A stretch of DNA of 64,000 nucleotides from assembly GCF_014203705.1 (NCBI RefSeq), contig NZ_JACHJR010000001.1, positions 4,836,001-4,900,000 of the forward strand, in the 5' to 3' direction. Below the pieces are notes generated by a model. The model worked only from the letters and a program-made list of their open reading frames with translations. It had not been told where the DNA came from and searched no databases. The translations under genes and the position numbers were made by a program. Below are positions 1 to 7,622 of this stretch, piece after piece (position 1 is the first letter of the stretch; each line of letters starts with the position of its first letter). Source of the stretch: Kitasatospora gansuensis (lineage in GTDB: Bacteria; Actinomycetota; Actinomycetes; Streptomycetales; Streptomycetaceae).

Positions 1-37
1 GGGACAGGACGTGTTCGGTGCTCCAGCGTTCCTCCAT
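1..37 (-). CDS. N-terminus of probable SWIM zinc-finger protein (partial)
   Basis: On the minus strand an ATG at 37 opens a frame that reads MEERWSTEHVLS to the window edge. I associate this RWST..VL opening with actinobacterial SWIM zinc-finger proteins, which commonly sit beside MoxR/DUF5682/VWA genes; that is family memory and not proof. A TAGCGT hexamer (45-50, minus strand) ends seven bases before the ATG, so the transcript could be leaderless, and no Shine-Dalgarno is visible. Only 12 codons lie in the window, so the family call rests mostly on context: the gene diverges from the MoxR operon that starts at 297. Confidence 0.45.
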   Translation of the reverse strand, partial: MEERWSTEHVLS

Positions 38-59
38 GCCGATGACGCTAGGAGGGGGC

Positions 60-126
60 ACTGACAACGGAGCGGTCCGTTCACTCGAACTGATGATCTG
101 TCACTCCAGGGTCTCGAATTGTCAGT
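60..126. promoter_or_regulatory. Divergent promoter region with ACTGACAA/TTGTCAGT inverted repeat
   Basis: The intergenic segment between the leftward partial gene and the MoxR gene carries ACTGACAA at 60-67 and its exact reverse complement TTGTCAGT at 119-126. Each half contains a TTGTCA -35-like hexamer pointing away from the other. They could be paired -35 elements or operator half-sites for the two divergent units. No convincing -10 box accompanies the rightward copy. The rest of 127-296 shows nothing else I recognise. Confidence 0.35.
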
Positions 127-296
127 CCCGGGGTGCATGGTTGTTCTCGCAGCCCGGGAACGGATGTCCGAATCCGGGGCCTGTCCTCACTGGTAAGACG
201 CCTGCGCCCAGTCACCCCCGACCTCTCCGTCCCCTGCCACAGCTCTGCCCTCAGCCTGCCGTCGAGCCTGCCCGCGGCCGATCCGAAGGAGCCCTG

Positions 297-1406
297 ATGA
301 CCACTCGCACGAGTGCCCCCGAGACCAGCGAGGTGCTCCGCGAGCACGCCGAGGACGCCTTCGCCGCCGAGCTCGCCGCGCTCGCCGCGCAGGACGACCG
401 GCCGCGCCCCGAGCGCTGGCGGCTCTCGCCCTGGGCGGTGGCCACCTACCTGCTCGGCGGCACCCTGCCGGACGGCACGGTGATCACGCCCAAGTACGTC
501 GGCCCGCGCCGGATCGTCGAGGTCGCCGTCACCACGCTGGCCACCGACCGCGCGCTGCTCCTGCTCGGTGTCCCCGGCACCGCCAAGACCTGGGTGTCCG
601 AGCACCTCGCCGCCGCCGTCAGCGGCGACTCCACCCTGCTGGTGCAGGGCACCGCCGGCACCCCCGAGGAGGCGGTCCGGTACGGGTGGAACTACGCCCA
701 GCTGTTGGCCAACGGCCCCAGCCGGGCCGCCCTGGTGCCGTCCCCGATCATGCGGGCGATGGCGGACGGCCAGATCGCCCGGGTCGAGGAGCTGACCCGG
801 ATCCCGGCCGACGTGCAGGACAGCCTGATCACCATCCTCTCGGAGAAGACCCTGCCGATCCCCGAGCTCGGCCTGGAGACCCAGGCCGTCCGCGGCTTCA
901 ACCTGATCGCCACCGCGAACGACCGCGACCGGGGGGTCAACGAGCTCTCCAGCGCGCTGCGCCGCCGGTTCAACACGGTGGTGCTGCCGCTGCCGGGCTC
1001 GCTGGAGGAGGAGGTCGACATCGTCACCCGCCGGGTCGGCCAGCTCGGCCGCTCGCTCGACCTGCCCGCCCTGCCCGAGGGCGCGGAGGAGATCCGCCGG
1101 GTGGTCACCGTCTTCCGCGAGCTCCGGGACGGCGTGACCACCGACGGCCGGACGAAGGTGAAGACGCCCAGCGGCACCCTCTCCACCGCCGAGGCGATAT
1201 CGGTGGTCACCAACGGCCTGGCGCTGGCCGCCCACTTCGGCGACGGCGTGCTCCGCGCGAGCGACGTGGTCTCCGGCGTCGCGGGCGCCGTGCTGCGCGA
1301 CCCGGCCACCGACCGGGTGATCTGGCAGGAGTACGTCGAGGGCGTGCTCCGCGAGCGGGACGGCTGGAAGGACTTCTACCGCGCCAGCCGGGAGAACTCC
1401 CGCTGA
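297..1406 (+). CDS. MoxR-family AAA+ ATPase
   Basis: A 369-residue AAA+ ATPase of the MoxR/RavA type, a family of chaperone-like ATPases that act with VWA-domain partners. Walker A is GVPGTAKT (residues 91-98), a Walker B-like stretch with VEE lies near 152-155, sensor 1 (ATAND) near 205, and an arginine-rich finger (LRRRF) near 221-225. The ATG at 297 is chosen because GAAGGAG precedes it; an open frame runs further upstream, but those residues look non-coding. It heads a three-gene unit with the DUF5682 gene (54-base gap) and the VWA gene. By analogy with RavA-ViaA, the ATPase probably remodels a client through the VWA protein; the client is unknown. Confidence 0.9.
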   Translation: MTTRTSAPETSEVLREHAEDAFAAELAALAAQDDRPRPERWRLSPWAVATYLLGGTLPDGTVITPKYVGPRRIVEVAVTTLATDRALLLLGVPGTAKTWVSEHLAAAVSGDSTLLVQGTAGTPEEAVRYGWNYAQLLANGPSRAALVPSPIMRAMADGQIARVEELTRIPADVQDSLITILSEKTLPIPELGLETQAVRGFNLIATANDRDRGVNELSSALRRRFNTVVLPLPGSLEEEVDIVTRRVGQLGRSLDLPALPEGAEEIRRVVTVFRELRDGVTTDGRTKVKTPSGTLSTAEAISVVTNGLALAAHFGDGVLRASDVVSGVAGAVLRDPATDRVIWQEYVEGVLRERDGWKDFYRASRENSR

Positions 1407-1460
1407 CCACCGCCTGGTTGACCCGCAGGCAGTAGACGACTCGTTCGAGGGGAGCACGGT

Positions 1461-3896
1461 ATGAGCGACGCAGCGGTGACGTTGCTGGGCATCCGGCACC
1501 ACGGCCCGGGCTCGGCCCGGGCGGTGGCCGCCGCACTGGAGCGGCTGCGGCCGGATGTGGTGCTGATCGAGGGCCCGCCCGAGGCGGACGCCGTGGTCGG
1601 GCTGGCGGCCGAGCCCGGTATGGTGCCGCCGGTCGCCCTGCTGGCCCACGCGGTGGACGACCCGGCGCAGGCGGCGTTCTGGCCGTTCGCGGCCTTCTCC
1701 CCGGAGTGGGTGGCGATCCGGTACGCCCTCGACCAGGGCGTGCCCGTCCGGTTCATCGACCTGCCGGCGGCGTACGGCCTGGCGTCGGGTGCGGAAGTGC
1801 CGGGGGGCACTTCCGCACCCGACGGGCCCGGGCCCGAAAACCCCGGCGCCGAGGGCGAGTTCCCGTACGACCCGATCGGGCAGCTGGCCGCCGCGGCCGG
1901 TCACGCCGACTCCGAGAGCTGGTGGGAGGACGTGGTCGAGCACCGCGCCCCGTCCGCCGACCCGGCGGCCGACGCGCCGGCCCCGTTCGCCGCCGTCGCC
2001 GAAGCGATGACGGCGCTGCGCGAGCGCGCCGCCACCAGTCGCCGGGACGAGCTCCGCGAGGCGTACATGCGGCAGGCGGTCCGGGCCGCCCGGCGCGCCA
2101 AGTACGCCCGGATCGCGGTGGTCTGCGGCGCCTGGCACGTCCCGGCCCTGAGCAGCATGCCGACCGTCGCGCACGACCGCGCACTGCTGGCCGGGCTGCC
2201 GAAGAAGGTGAAGACCGAGATCACCTGGGTGCCCTGGACACACCGCAGGCTCTCCCAGCACACCGGCTACGGCGCGGGCATCGACTCGCCCGGCTGGTAC
2301 CACCACCTGTTCACCAACGGCGCTCCGGGGGAGGGGAGTTCGAGCGGCCGATCGCGGGCACTGGCGTACTGGATGACCAGGGTCGCCGAGCTGCTGCGGG
2401 CCGAGGACCACCCGGTCTCCTCGGCCCATGTGATCGAGGCGGTCCGGCTGGCCGAGACGCTCGCGGCGATGCGCGGCCGCCCGCTGGCCGGGCTGGCCGA
2501 GACGCTGGACGCCGTCCGGTCGGTGATGTGCGACGGCTCCGAGGTCGCCCTCGCACTCGTGCAGGACAGGCTGGTGGTCGGCGACGCGCTCGGCGAGGTC
2601 CCGGAGTCGGCGCCGACGGTGCCGCTGCAACGGGATCTGAGCAGGCTTCAGCGCAGCCTGCGGCTCAAACCCGAGCCGGAGCAGCGCGAGCTCGACCTCG
2701 ACCTGCGGAAGGAGAACGACACCGCCCGTTCGCTGCTGCTGCACCGGCTGCGGCTGCTCGGCATCGACTGGGGCAGCCCGGCCCGATCCACCGTCAACTC
2801 GACCGGCACCTTCCGGGAGAGCTGGCGGCTGCGCTGGCAGCCGGAGTTCGCGGTCCGGATCGCGGTGGCCGCCCAGTGGGGCACCACGGTAGAGGCGGCC
2901 GCCACCGGCCGCGCGGTCGAGCGGGCCGCCCGGGCGACCGCCCTGCCGCAGCTCACCGAGCTGGTCGAGCACTGCCTGCTGGCCGGGCTGCCCGCCGCGC
3001 TGCCCGCCGTGATGCGGGCGCTCGCCGACCGGGCCGCCCTGGACACCGACGTGGCCCAGCTCGCCGAGGCGCTCCCGGCCCTGGTCCGGGCGCTGCGGTA
3101 CGGCGACGTCCGGGGGACCGACAGCGCCGCCCTGGAGGGCGTCGCCCGGGGCCTCGCCGACCGGATCTGCGTCGGGCTGCCACCGGCCTGCGTCGGGCTG
3201 GACGCGGAGCAGGCGGGTGTCCTGCGCGGCCACCTGGAGAGCGTGCACGCCGCGATCGGCCTGCTGGAGGCGGACGAACCGGCCCGGGCGGCGGAGCCCG
3301 CCGAGTCGTCCGCAGACGAGCTCGGCGAGCGCTGGGCCGCCACCCTGCGCTCGCTGGCGCGGCGTCAGCCCCAGGCCGGGTCCGGGGCCGGCGTGCCCGG
3401 GCTGCTCCGGGGCCGGGCCACCCGGCTGCTGCTGGACGGCGGGCGGATCGACTCCGAGGAGGCCGGGCAGCGGCTCGGCCTGGCCCTCTCGCACGGCAAC
3501 CAGCCGGCCGACACGGCGGGCTGGGTGGAGGGCTTCCTGGCGGGCAGCGGCGTCCTGCTGCTGCACGACCCGGCGCTGCTCGGCCTGCTCGACCGTTGGC
3601 TGAGCGGGGTGCCCGCCGAGTCGTTCACCGACGTCCTGCCGCTGCTGCGGCGGACGTTCGCCGCCCTGGAGGCCGGGGTCCGCCGCACCGTCGGCGAGCG
3701 GGTCGCGGCCGGAGCCCTGGACGGCACTGCAGCGGGGGCCTCGGCCGAGCCGCCCGCCGAGCTGGACGTCGAACGCGCCGACGCCGCCCTGCCGGTGCTC
3801 ACCCTGCTGCTGGGCCTGGGCAGCGCCCCGGCCACCGGCACGGCCACCACCGTGGCCCGGATCCCCCGTCAGACCGACCGCAGGAGTGCCGGATGA
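1461..3896 (+). CDS. DUF5682 family protein
   Basis: An 811-residue soluble protein of the DUF5682 family, found almost always between MoxR and VWA genes. Its N-terminus carries GIRHHGPGSAR (residues 10-20) and IEGPPEAD (36-43), and VVCGAWHVPAL comes later. The spaced His, Glu and Gly-x-x-His motifs recall the TraB/GumN hydrolase-like fold; that link is my inference. The rest is a long, mostly helical, leucine- and alanine-rich region that may be a scaffold. The start is the ATG at 1461 behind GAGGGGAG. Its TGA overlaps the ATG of the VWA gene by four bases (3893-3896), which implies coupled translation. The biochemical function is not established. Confidence 0.85.
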   Translation: MSDAAVTLLGIRHHGPGSARAVAAALERLRPDVVLIEGPPEADAVVGLAAEPGMVPPVALLAHAVDDPAQAAFWPFAAFSPEWVAIRYALDQGVPVRFIDLPAAYGLASGAEVPGGTSAPDGPGPENPGAEGEFPYDPIGQLAAAAGHADSESWWEDVVEHRAPSADPAADAPAPFAAVAEAMTALRERAATSRRDELREAYMRQAVRAARRAKYARIAVVCGAWHVPALSSMPTVAHDRALLAGLPKKVKTEITWVPWTHRRLSQHTGYGAGIDSPGWYHHLFTNGAPGEGSSSGRSRALAYWMTRVAELLRAEDHPVSSAHVIEAVRLAETLAAMRGRPLAGLAETLDAVRSVMCDGSEVALALVQDRLVVGDALGEVPESAPTVPLQRDLSRLQRSLRLKPEPEQRELDLDLRKENDTARSLLLHRLRLLGIDWGSPARSTVNSTGTFRESWRLRWQPEFAVRIAVAAQWGTTVEAAATGRAVERAARATALPQLTELVEHCLLAGLPAALPAVMRALADRAALDTDVAQLAEALPALVRALRYGDVRGTDSAALEGVARGLADRICVGLPPACVGLDAEQAGVLRGHLESVHAAIGLLEADEPARAAEPAESSADELGERWAATLRSLARRQPQAGSGAGVPGLLRGRATRLLLDGGRIDSEEAGQRLGLALSHGNQPADTAGWVEGFLAGSGVLLLHDPALLGLLDRWLSGVPAESFTDVLPLLRRTFAALEAGVRRTVGERVAAGALDGTAAGASAEPPAELDVERADAALPVLTLLLGLGSAPATGTATTVARIPRQTDRRSAG

Positions 3897-5077
3897 CCAC
3901 CACTCAGTTCGCCCCAGGCCCCGAAACCCCCGAGCAGGAGCGGCTCCGCCGCTGGCGCCTGGTGCTCGGCGGCGACTCCGACGGCACCGGCTGCGCCCTC
4001 ACCGGCCGGGACGCCGCGATGGACGGCGCCCTCGCCGCCCTCTACCGGGGCACCGAGACGGCCGGCCCCGGCGGCCGGTCCGGCGCGACCCGGACGGCCG
4101 GCCTCGGCGGCTCCGCCCCGCAGGTGGCCCGCTGGCTGGGCGACATCCGGGAGTACTTCCCGACCTCGGTGGTGCAGGTGATGCAGCAGGACGCGATCAC
4201 CCGCCTCGGTCTTGAGCGGCTGCTGCTGGAGCCGGAGATGCTGGAGGCCGTCGAGCCGGACGTGCACCTGGTCGGCACCCTGCTCTCGCTCCGGCACGCC
4301 CTGCCCGAGACCACCAGGGAGACCGCCCGGGCGGTGGTCGGCAAGGTGGTCGCCGACCTGGAGCGCCGGCTCGCCGACCGGACCAGGACCACCCTCGGCG
4401 GCGCCCTCGACCGCAGCGCCAAGGTCAACCGCCCCCGGCACCAGGACATCGACTGGGGCCGCACCATCCGGGCCAATCTGACCAACTACCTGCCCGAGTA
4501 CCGCACGGTGGTGCCCGAGCGGCTGGTCGGCTACGCCCGGGCGCAGCGCGCGGTGAAGAAGGAGGTGATCCTCTGCGTCGACCAGTCGGGCTCGATGGCC
4601 CCCTCGGTGGTGCACTCGGCGGTGTTCGGCGCGGTGCTGGCCTCGATGAAGAGCCTGTCCACCCGACTGGTGGTCTTCGACACCTCGGTGGTGGACCTGA
4701 CCGAGCAGCTCACCGACCCGGTGGACGTGCTGTTCGCCACCCAGCTCGGCGGCGGCACCGACATCAACCGGGCGCTGGCCTACTGCCAGTCCCGGATCAC
4801 CCGGCCGGCCGACACCGTGGTGGTGCTGATCAGCGACCTCTACGAGGGCGGCATCCGGGACGAGATGCTCAAGCGGGTGGCGGCGATGAAGGCGTCGGGT
4901 GTCCAGTTCGTCGCGCTGCTCGCACTCTCCGACGAGGGGGCCCCGGCCTACGACCACGCGCACGCCGCCGCGCTGGCCGCGCTCGGTGCGCCCGCCTTCG
5001 CCTGCACGCCGGACGTCTTCCCGGAGATCATGGCCGCCGCGATCGAGCGCCGTCCGCTGCCGATCCCGGAGAGCTGA
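3893..5077 (+). CDS. VWA domain-containing protein (MoxR partner)
   Basis: A 394-residue protein with a C-terminal von Willebrand A domain. The MIDAS metal site is visible as DQSGSM (residues 220-225), GGGTD (286-290) and the later ISDLYEGG aspartate. The N-terminal half is helical and resembles ViaA/CoxE-type partners of MoxR ATPases. There is no signal peptide or membrane segment, so it is cytoplasmic. It is translationally coupled to the DUF5682 gene through an ATGA overlap and probably works with the MoxR ATPase at 297. A 12-base direct repeat (5069-5080 and 5112-5123) includes its stop codon. Confidence 0.9.
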   Translation: MTTTQFAPGPETPEQERLRRWRLVLGGDSDGTGCALTGRDAAMDGALAALYRGTETAGPGGRSGATRTAGLGGSAPQVARWLGDIREYFPTSVVQVMQQDAITRLGLERLLLEPEMLEAVEPDVHLVGTLLSLRHALPETTRETARAVVGKVVADLERRLADRTRTTLGGALDRSAKVNRPRHQDIDWGRTIRANLTNYLPEYRTVVPERLVGYARAQRAVKKEVILCVDQSGSMAPSVVHSAVFGAVLASMKSLSTRLVVFDTSVVDLTEQLTDPVDVLFATQLGGGTDINRALAYCQSRITRPADTVVVLISDLYEGGIRDEMLKRVAAMKASGVQFVALLALSDEGAPAYDHAHAAALAALGAPAFACTPDVFPEIMAAAIERRPLPIPES

Positions 5078-5123
5078 CGGCAGCTGGGCGGCACGGGCGG
5101 CATGGGTGGCAGAGAGCTGACGG
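5069..5123. repeat. 12-bp direct repeat GAGAGCTGACGG at VWA gene end
   Basis: GAGAGCTGACGG occurs at 5069-5080, across the stop codon of the VWA gene, and again at 5112-5123. This looks like a small local duplication. No function is evident. Confidence 0.6.
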
Positions 5124-5471
5124 AGTGTTGAGACCGATTCACCCGGACGTGCGACGGCCGGGCCGACCTGCCGACGGCCTCACCGGGCCCGCGTACTGGT
5201 GGTGAGCTGGGCGGGCGGCACGCCCGGAGACACTCGTTGTGACGGTTCTCACCAAAGCCGACCGGGCCCCGGGCGAAACACGCCCGTCCTCCGGGGATAA
5301 CCTGCCACACGGACGTGACGCGCGTGTTGATTGACGTGTGCGCCCGTGGCTGTGTGGGCCGCAAGGCCGTATCTCTGCGTACCCGCCCAGCCTCGACGAC
5401 CCGCAGCGAAGATCCTGCCGTGGCACGCTCGTAGAGACACAATCCGCGACCACGAACAAGGACGAACACAC
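5078..5471. other. Non-coding region upstream of sucC
   Basis: Nearly 400 bases without a credible gene separate the VWA gene from sucC. It must contain the sucCD promoter, but no -35/-10 pair stands out; TTGATT and TTGACG occur near 5326-5336. ACGCGCGT at 5318-5325 resembles the core of the purine/nucleoside element found elsewhere here but lacks its flanking TA and -10, so I do not count it as a member. CACACG and CGTGTG flank this stretch as a loose inverted repeat. No clear terminator for the VWA gene is seen. Confidence 0.5.
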
Positions 5472-6644
5472 GTGGACCTGTTCGAGTACCAGGCGAGGGA
5501 CCTCTTCGCCAAGCACGGTGTACCCGTGCTTGACGGGGACGTCATCGAGACCCCCGAAGCCGCTCGCGCCATCGCCGAGCGTTTCGGCGGACGCGCCGTC
5601 GTCAAGGCTCAGGTGAAGGTCGGTGGCCGAGGCAAGGCCGGCGGCGTCAAGCTCGCCGCCGACCCGGCCGACGCGGTCGCCAAGGCCGAGGCGATCCTCG
5701 GTATGGACATCAAGGGCCACACCGTCAACAAGGTGATGCTGGCTCAGACCGCGGACATCAAGGAGGAGTACTACGTCTCCTTCCTGCTGGACCGCACCAA
5801 CCGCACCTTCCTGGCCATGGCCAGCGTCGAGGGCGGCGTGGAGATCGAGGTCGTCGCGGAGGAGAACCCCGACGCGCTCGCCAAGATCCCCGTCGACGCC
5901 AACGAGGGCTGCACCCCGGAGAAGGCCGCCGAGATCGTCGCCGCGGCCAAGTTCCCGGCCGAGATCGCCGACCAGGTCGCCGATGTGCTGGTGAAGCTCT
6001 GGAAGGTCTTCATCGCCGAGGACGCGCTCCTCGTCGAGGTCAACCCGCTGATCAAGTCCGGTGACGGCAAGATCATCGCGCTCGACGGCAAGGTCTCGCT
6101 GGACGAGAACGCCGAGTTCCGTCAGCCGCACCACGCCGAGCTCGAGGACAAGGCCGCCGCCAACCCGCTCGAGGCGGCGGCGAAGGCCAAGGGCCTCAAC
6201 TACGTCAAGCTCGACGGCGAGGTCGGCATCATCGGCAACGGCGCGGGTCTCGTCATGAGCACCCTCGACGTGGTCGCGTACGCCGGTGAGGAGCACGGTG
6301 GCGTCAAGCCCGCCAACTTCCTCGACATCGGTGGTGGCGCCTCCGCCGAGGTGATGGCGAACGGCCTGGAGATCATCCTGGGCGACACCGACGTCAAGTC
6401 GGTCTTCGTCAACGTCTTCGGCGGCATCACCGCGTGCGACGCGGTCGCCAACGGCATCGTGCAGGCGCTCGCGCTGCTCGAGGAGAAGGGCGAGGCGGTC
6501 ACCAAGCCGCTGGTCGTCCGCCTCGACGGCAACAACGCCGAGCTGGGTCGCAAGATCCTGACCGACGCCAACCACCCGCTGGTGCAGCAGGTGGACACCA
6601 TGGACGGCGCGGCTGCCCGCGCCGCCGAGCTGGCCAACAAGTAA
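5472..6644 (+). CDS. sucC: Succinyl-CoA synthetase (ADP-forming) beta subunit
   Basis: A 390-residue beta subunit of succinyl-CoA synthetase, which interconverts succinyl-CoA and succinate with nucleotide phosphorylation in the TCA cycle. The opening DLFEYQARDLFAKHGVPV is the standard ATP-grasp N-terminus, and the C-terminal half holds the ligase domain with GNGAGLVMSTLD and NVFGGITACD. Length matches the family. The start is the GTG at 5472, behind AAGGACG, because family homology begins there although the frame is open further upstream. sucD follows after 16 bases, so the two are co-transcribed. Confidence 0.97.
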   Translation: MDLFEYQARDLFAKHGVPVLDGDVIETPEAARAIAERFGGRAVVKAQVKVGGRGKAGGVKLAADPADAVAKAEAILGMDIKGHTVNKVMLAQTADIKEEYYVSFLLDRTNRTFLAMASVEGGVEIEVVAEENPDALAKIPVDANEGCTPEKAAEIVAAAKFPAEIADQVADVLVKLWKVFIAEDALLVEVNPLIKSGDGKIIALDGKVSLDENAEFRQPHHAELEDKAAANPLEAAAKAKGLNYVKLDGEVGIIGNGAGLVMSTLDVVAYAGEEHGGVKPANFLDIGGGASAEVMANGLEIILGDTDVKSVFVNVFGGITACDAVANGIVQALALLEEKGEAVTKPLVVRLDGNNAELGRKILTDANHPLVQQVDTMDGAAARAAELANK

Positions 6645-6660
6645 GGAAGAGGACTACATC

Positions 6661-7545
6661 ATGGCTATCTTCCTCACGAAGGACAGCAAGGTCATCGTCC
6701 AGGGCATGACCGGCTCCGAGGGTATGAAGCACACCCGCCGGATGCTCGCCTCGGGCACCCAGATCGTCGGTGGCGTGAACCCGCGCAAGGCCGGCACCAC
6801 GGTCGACGTCGACGGCACCGAGGTGCCCGTCTTCGGCACCGTCGCCGAGGCCATGGAGAAGACCGGTGCCGATGTCACCGTCATCTTCGTGCCGCCGAAG
6901 TTCACCAAGGACGCCGTCGTCGAGGCGATCGACGCCGAGATCGGCCTCGCGGTCGTCATCACCGAGGGTGTCCCGGTCCACGACTCGGCCGCCTTCTGGG
7001 CGTACGCCGGTGCCAAGGGCAACAAGACCCGGATCATCGGCCCGAACTGCCCCGGCCTGATCTCCCCCGGACAGTCCAACGCGGGCATCATCCCGGCGGA
7101 CATCACCACCACCGGTCCGATCGGCCTGGTCTCCAAGTCGGGCACCCTGACCTACCAGCTCATGTACGAGCTGCGGGACCTCGGCTTCTCCTCGGCCGTG
7201 GGCATCGGCGGCGACCCGGTCATCGGCACCACCCACATCGACGCCCTCGCGGCGTTCGAGGCGGACCCGGAGACCAAGATCATCGTCATGATCGGTGAGA
7301 TCGGCGGCGACGCCGAGGAGCGTGCGGCGGCCTACATCGCCGAGCACGTCACCAAGCCGGTCGTCGGCTACGTCGCGGGCTTCACCGCCCCCGAGGGCAA
7401 GACCATGGGCCACGCCGGCGCCATCGTCTCGGGCTCCTCGGGCACCGCCCAGGCGAAGAAGGAGGCCCTCGAGGCCGCCGGCGTCAAGGTCGGCAAGACG
7501 CCGTCCGAGACCGCCCGCCTGGCCCGTGAGCTGATCGCCAAGTAA
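6661..7545 (+). CDS. sucD: Succinyl-CoA synthetase alpha subunit
   Basis: A 294-residue alpha subunit that carries the phosphohistidine of succinyl-CoA synthetase. The N-terminal CoA-binding Rossmann domain includes VQGMTGSEG, the GPNCPGLI segment follows, and the phosphorylated His251 sits in GHAGAIVSG. An AAGGAAGAGG ribosome binding site precedes the ATG. It lies 16 bases downstream of sucC and forms the heterodimeric or heterotetrameric enzyme with it. A strong hairpin (7561-7598) closes the operon. Confidence 0.97.
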   Translation: MAIFLTKDSKVIVQGMTGSEGMKHTRRMLASGTQIVGGVNPRKAGTTVDVDGTEVPVFGTVAEAMEKTGADVTVIFVPPKFTKDAVVEAIDAEIGLAVVITEGVPVHDSAAFWAYAGAKGNKTRIIGPNCPGLISPGQSNAGIIPADITTTGPIGLVSKSGTLTYQLMYELRDLGFSSAVGIGGDPVIGTTHIDALAAFEADPETKIIVMIGEIGGDAEERAAAYIAEHVTKPVVGYVAGFTAPEGKTMGHAGAIVSGSSGTAQAKKEALEAAGVKVGKTPSETARLARELIAK

Positions 7546-7560
7546 GGCTCGCACGCGCCA

Positions 7561-7598
7561 CGGAGGCCCCCCACCCGATCCCGGGTGGGGGGCCTCCG
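7561..7598. terminator. Bidirectional terminator after sucD
   Basis: A perfect 17-bp inverted repeat (7561-7577 and 7582-7598) with a four-base loop sits 15 bases past the sucD stop. It also lies just beyond the stop of the convergent LuxR-like gene, so it can serve both. There is no strong U-tract, as is usual in streptomycetes. Confidence 0.9.
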
Positions 7599-7622
7599 GC
7601 GTTGCCCCAGGCGCTGTCGGCT

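Noticed and set aside
81..3566. Long open frame on the minus strand (about 1160 codons) opposite the MoxR and DUF5682 genes
   Set aside because: It is antisense to two genes with clear family motifs, has low-complexity Gly/Arg/Pro/Gln composition and no recognisable domain; long shadow frames are expected in very GC-rich DNA.
5318..5325. ACGCGCGT upstream of sucC as a fourth member of the TACGCGCGT regulon
   Set aside because: It lacks the flanking T and A and is not followed by a TANNGT hexamer, so it shares only the GC-rich core.
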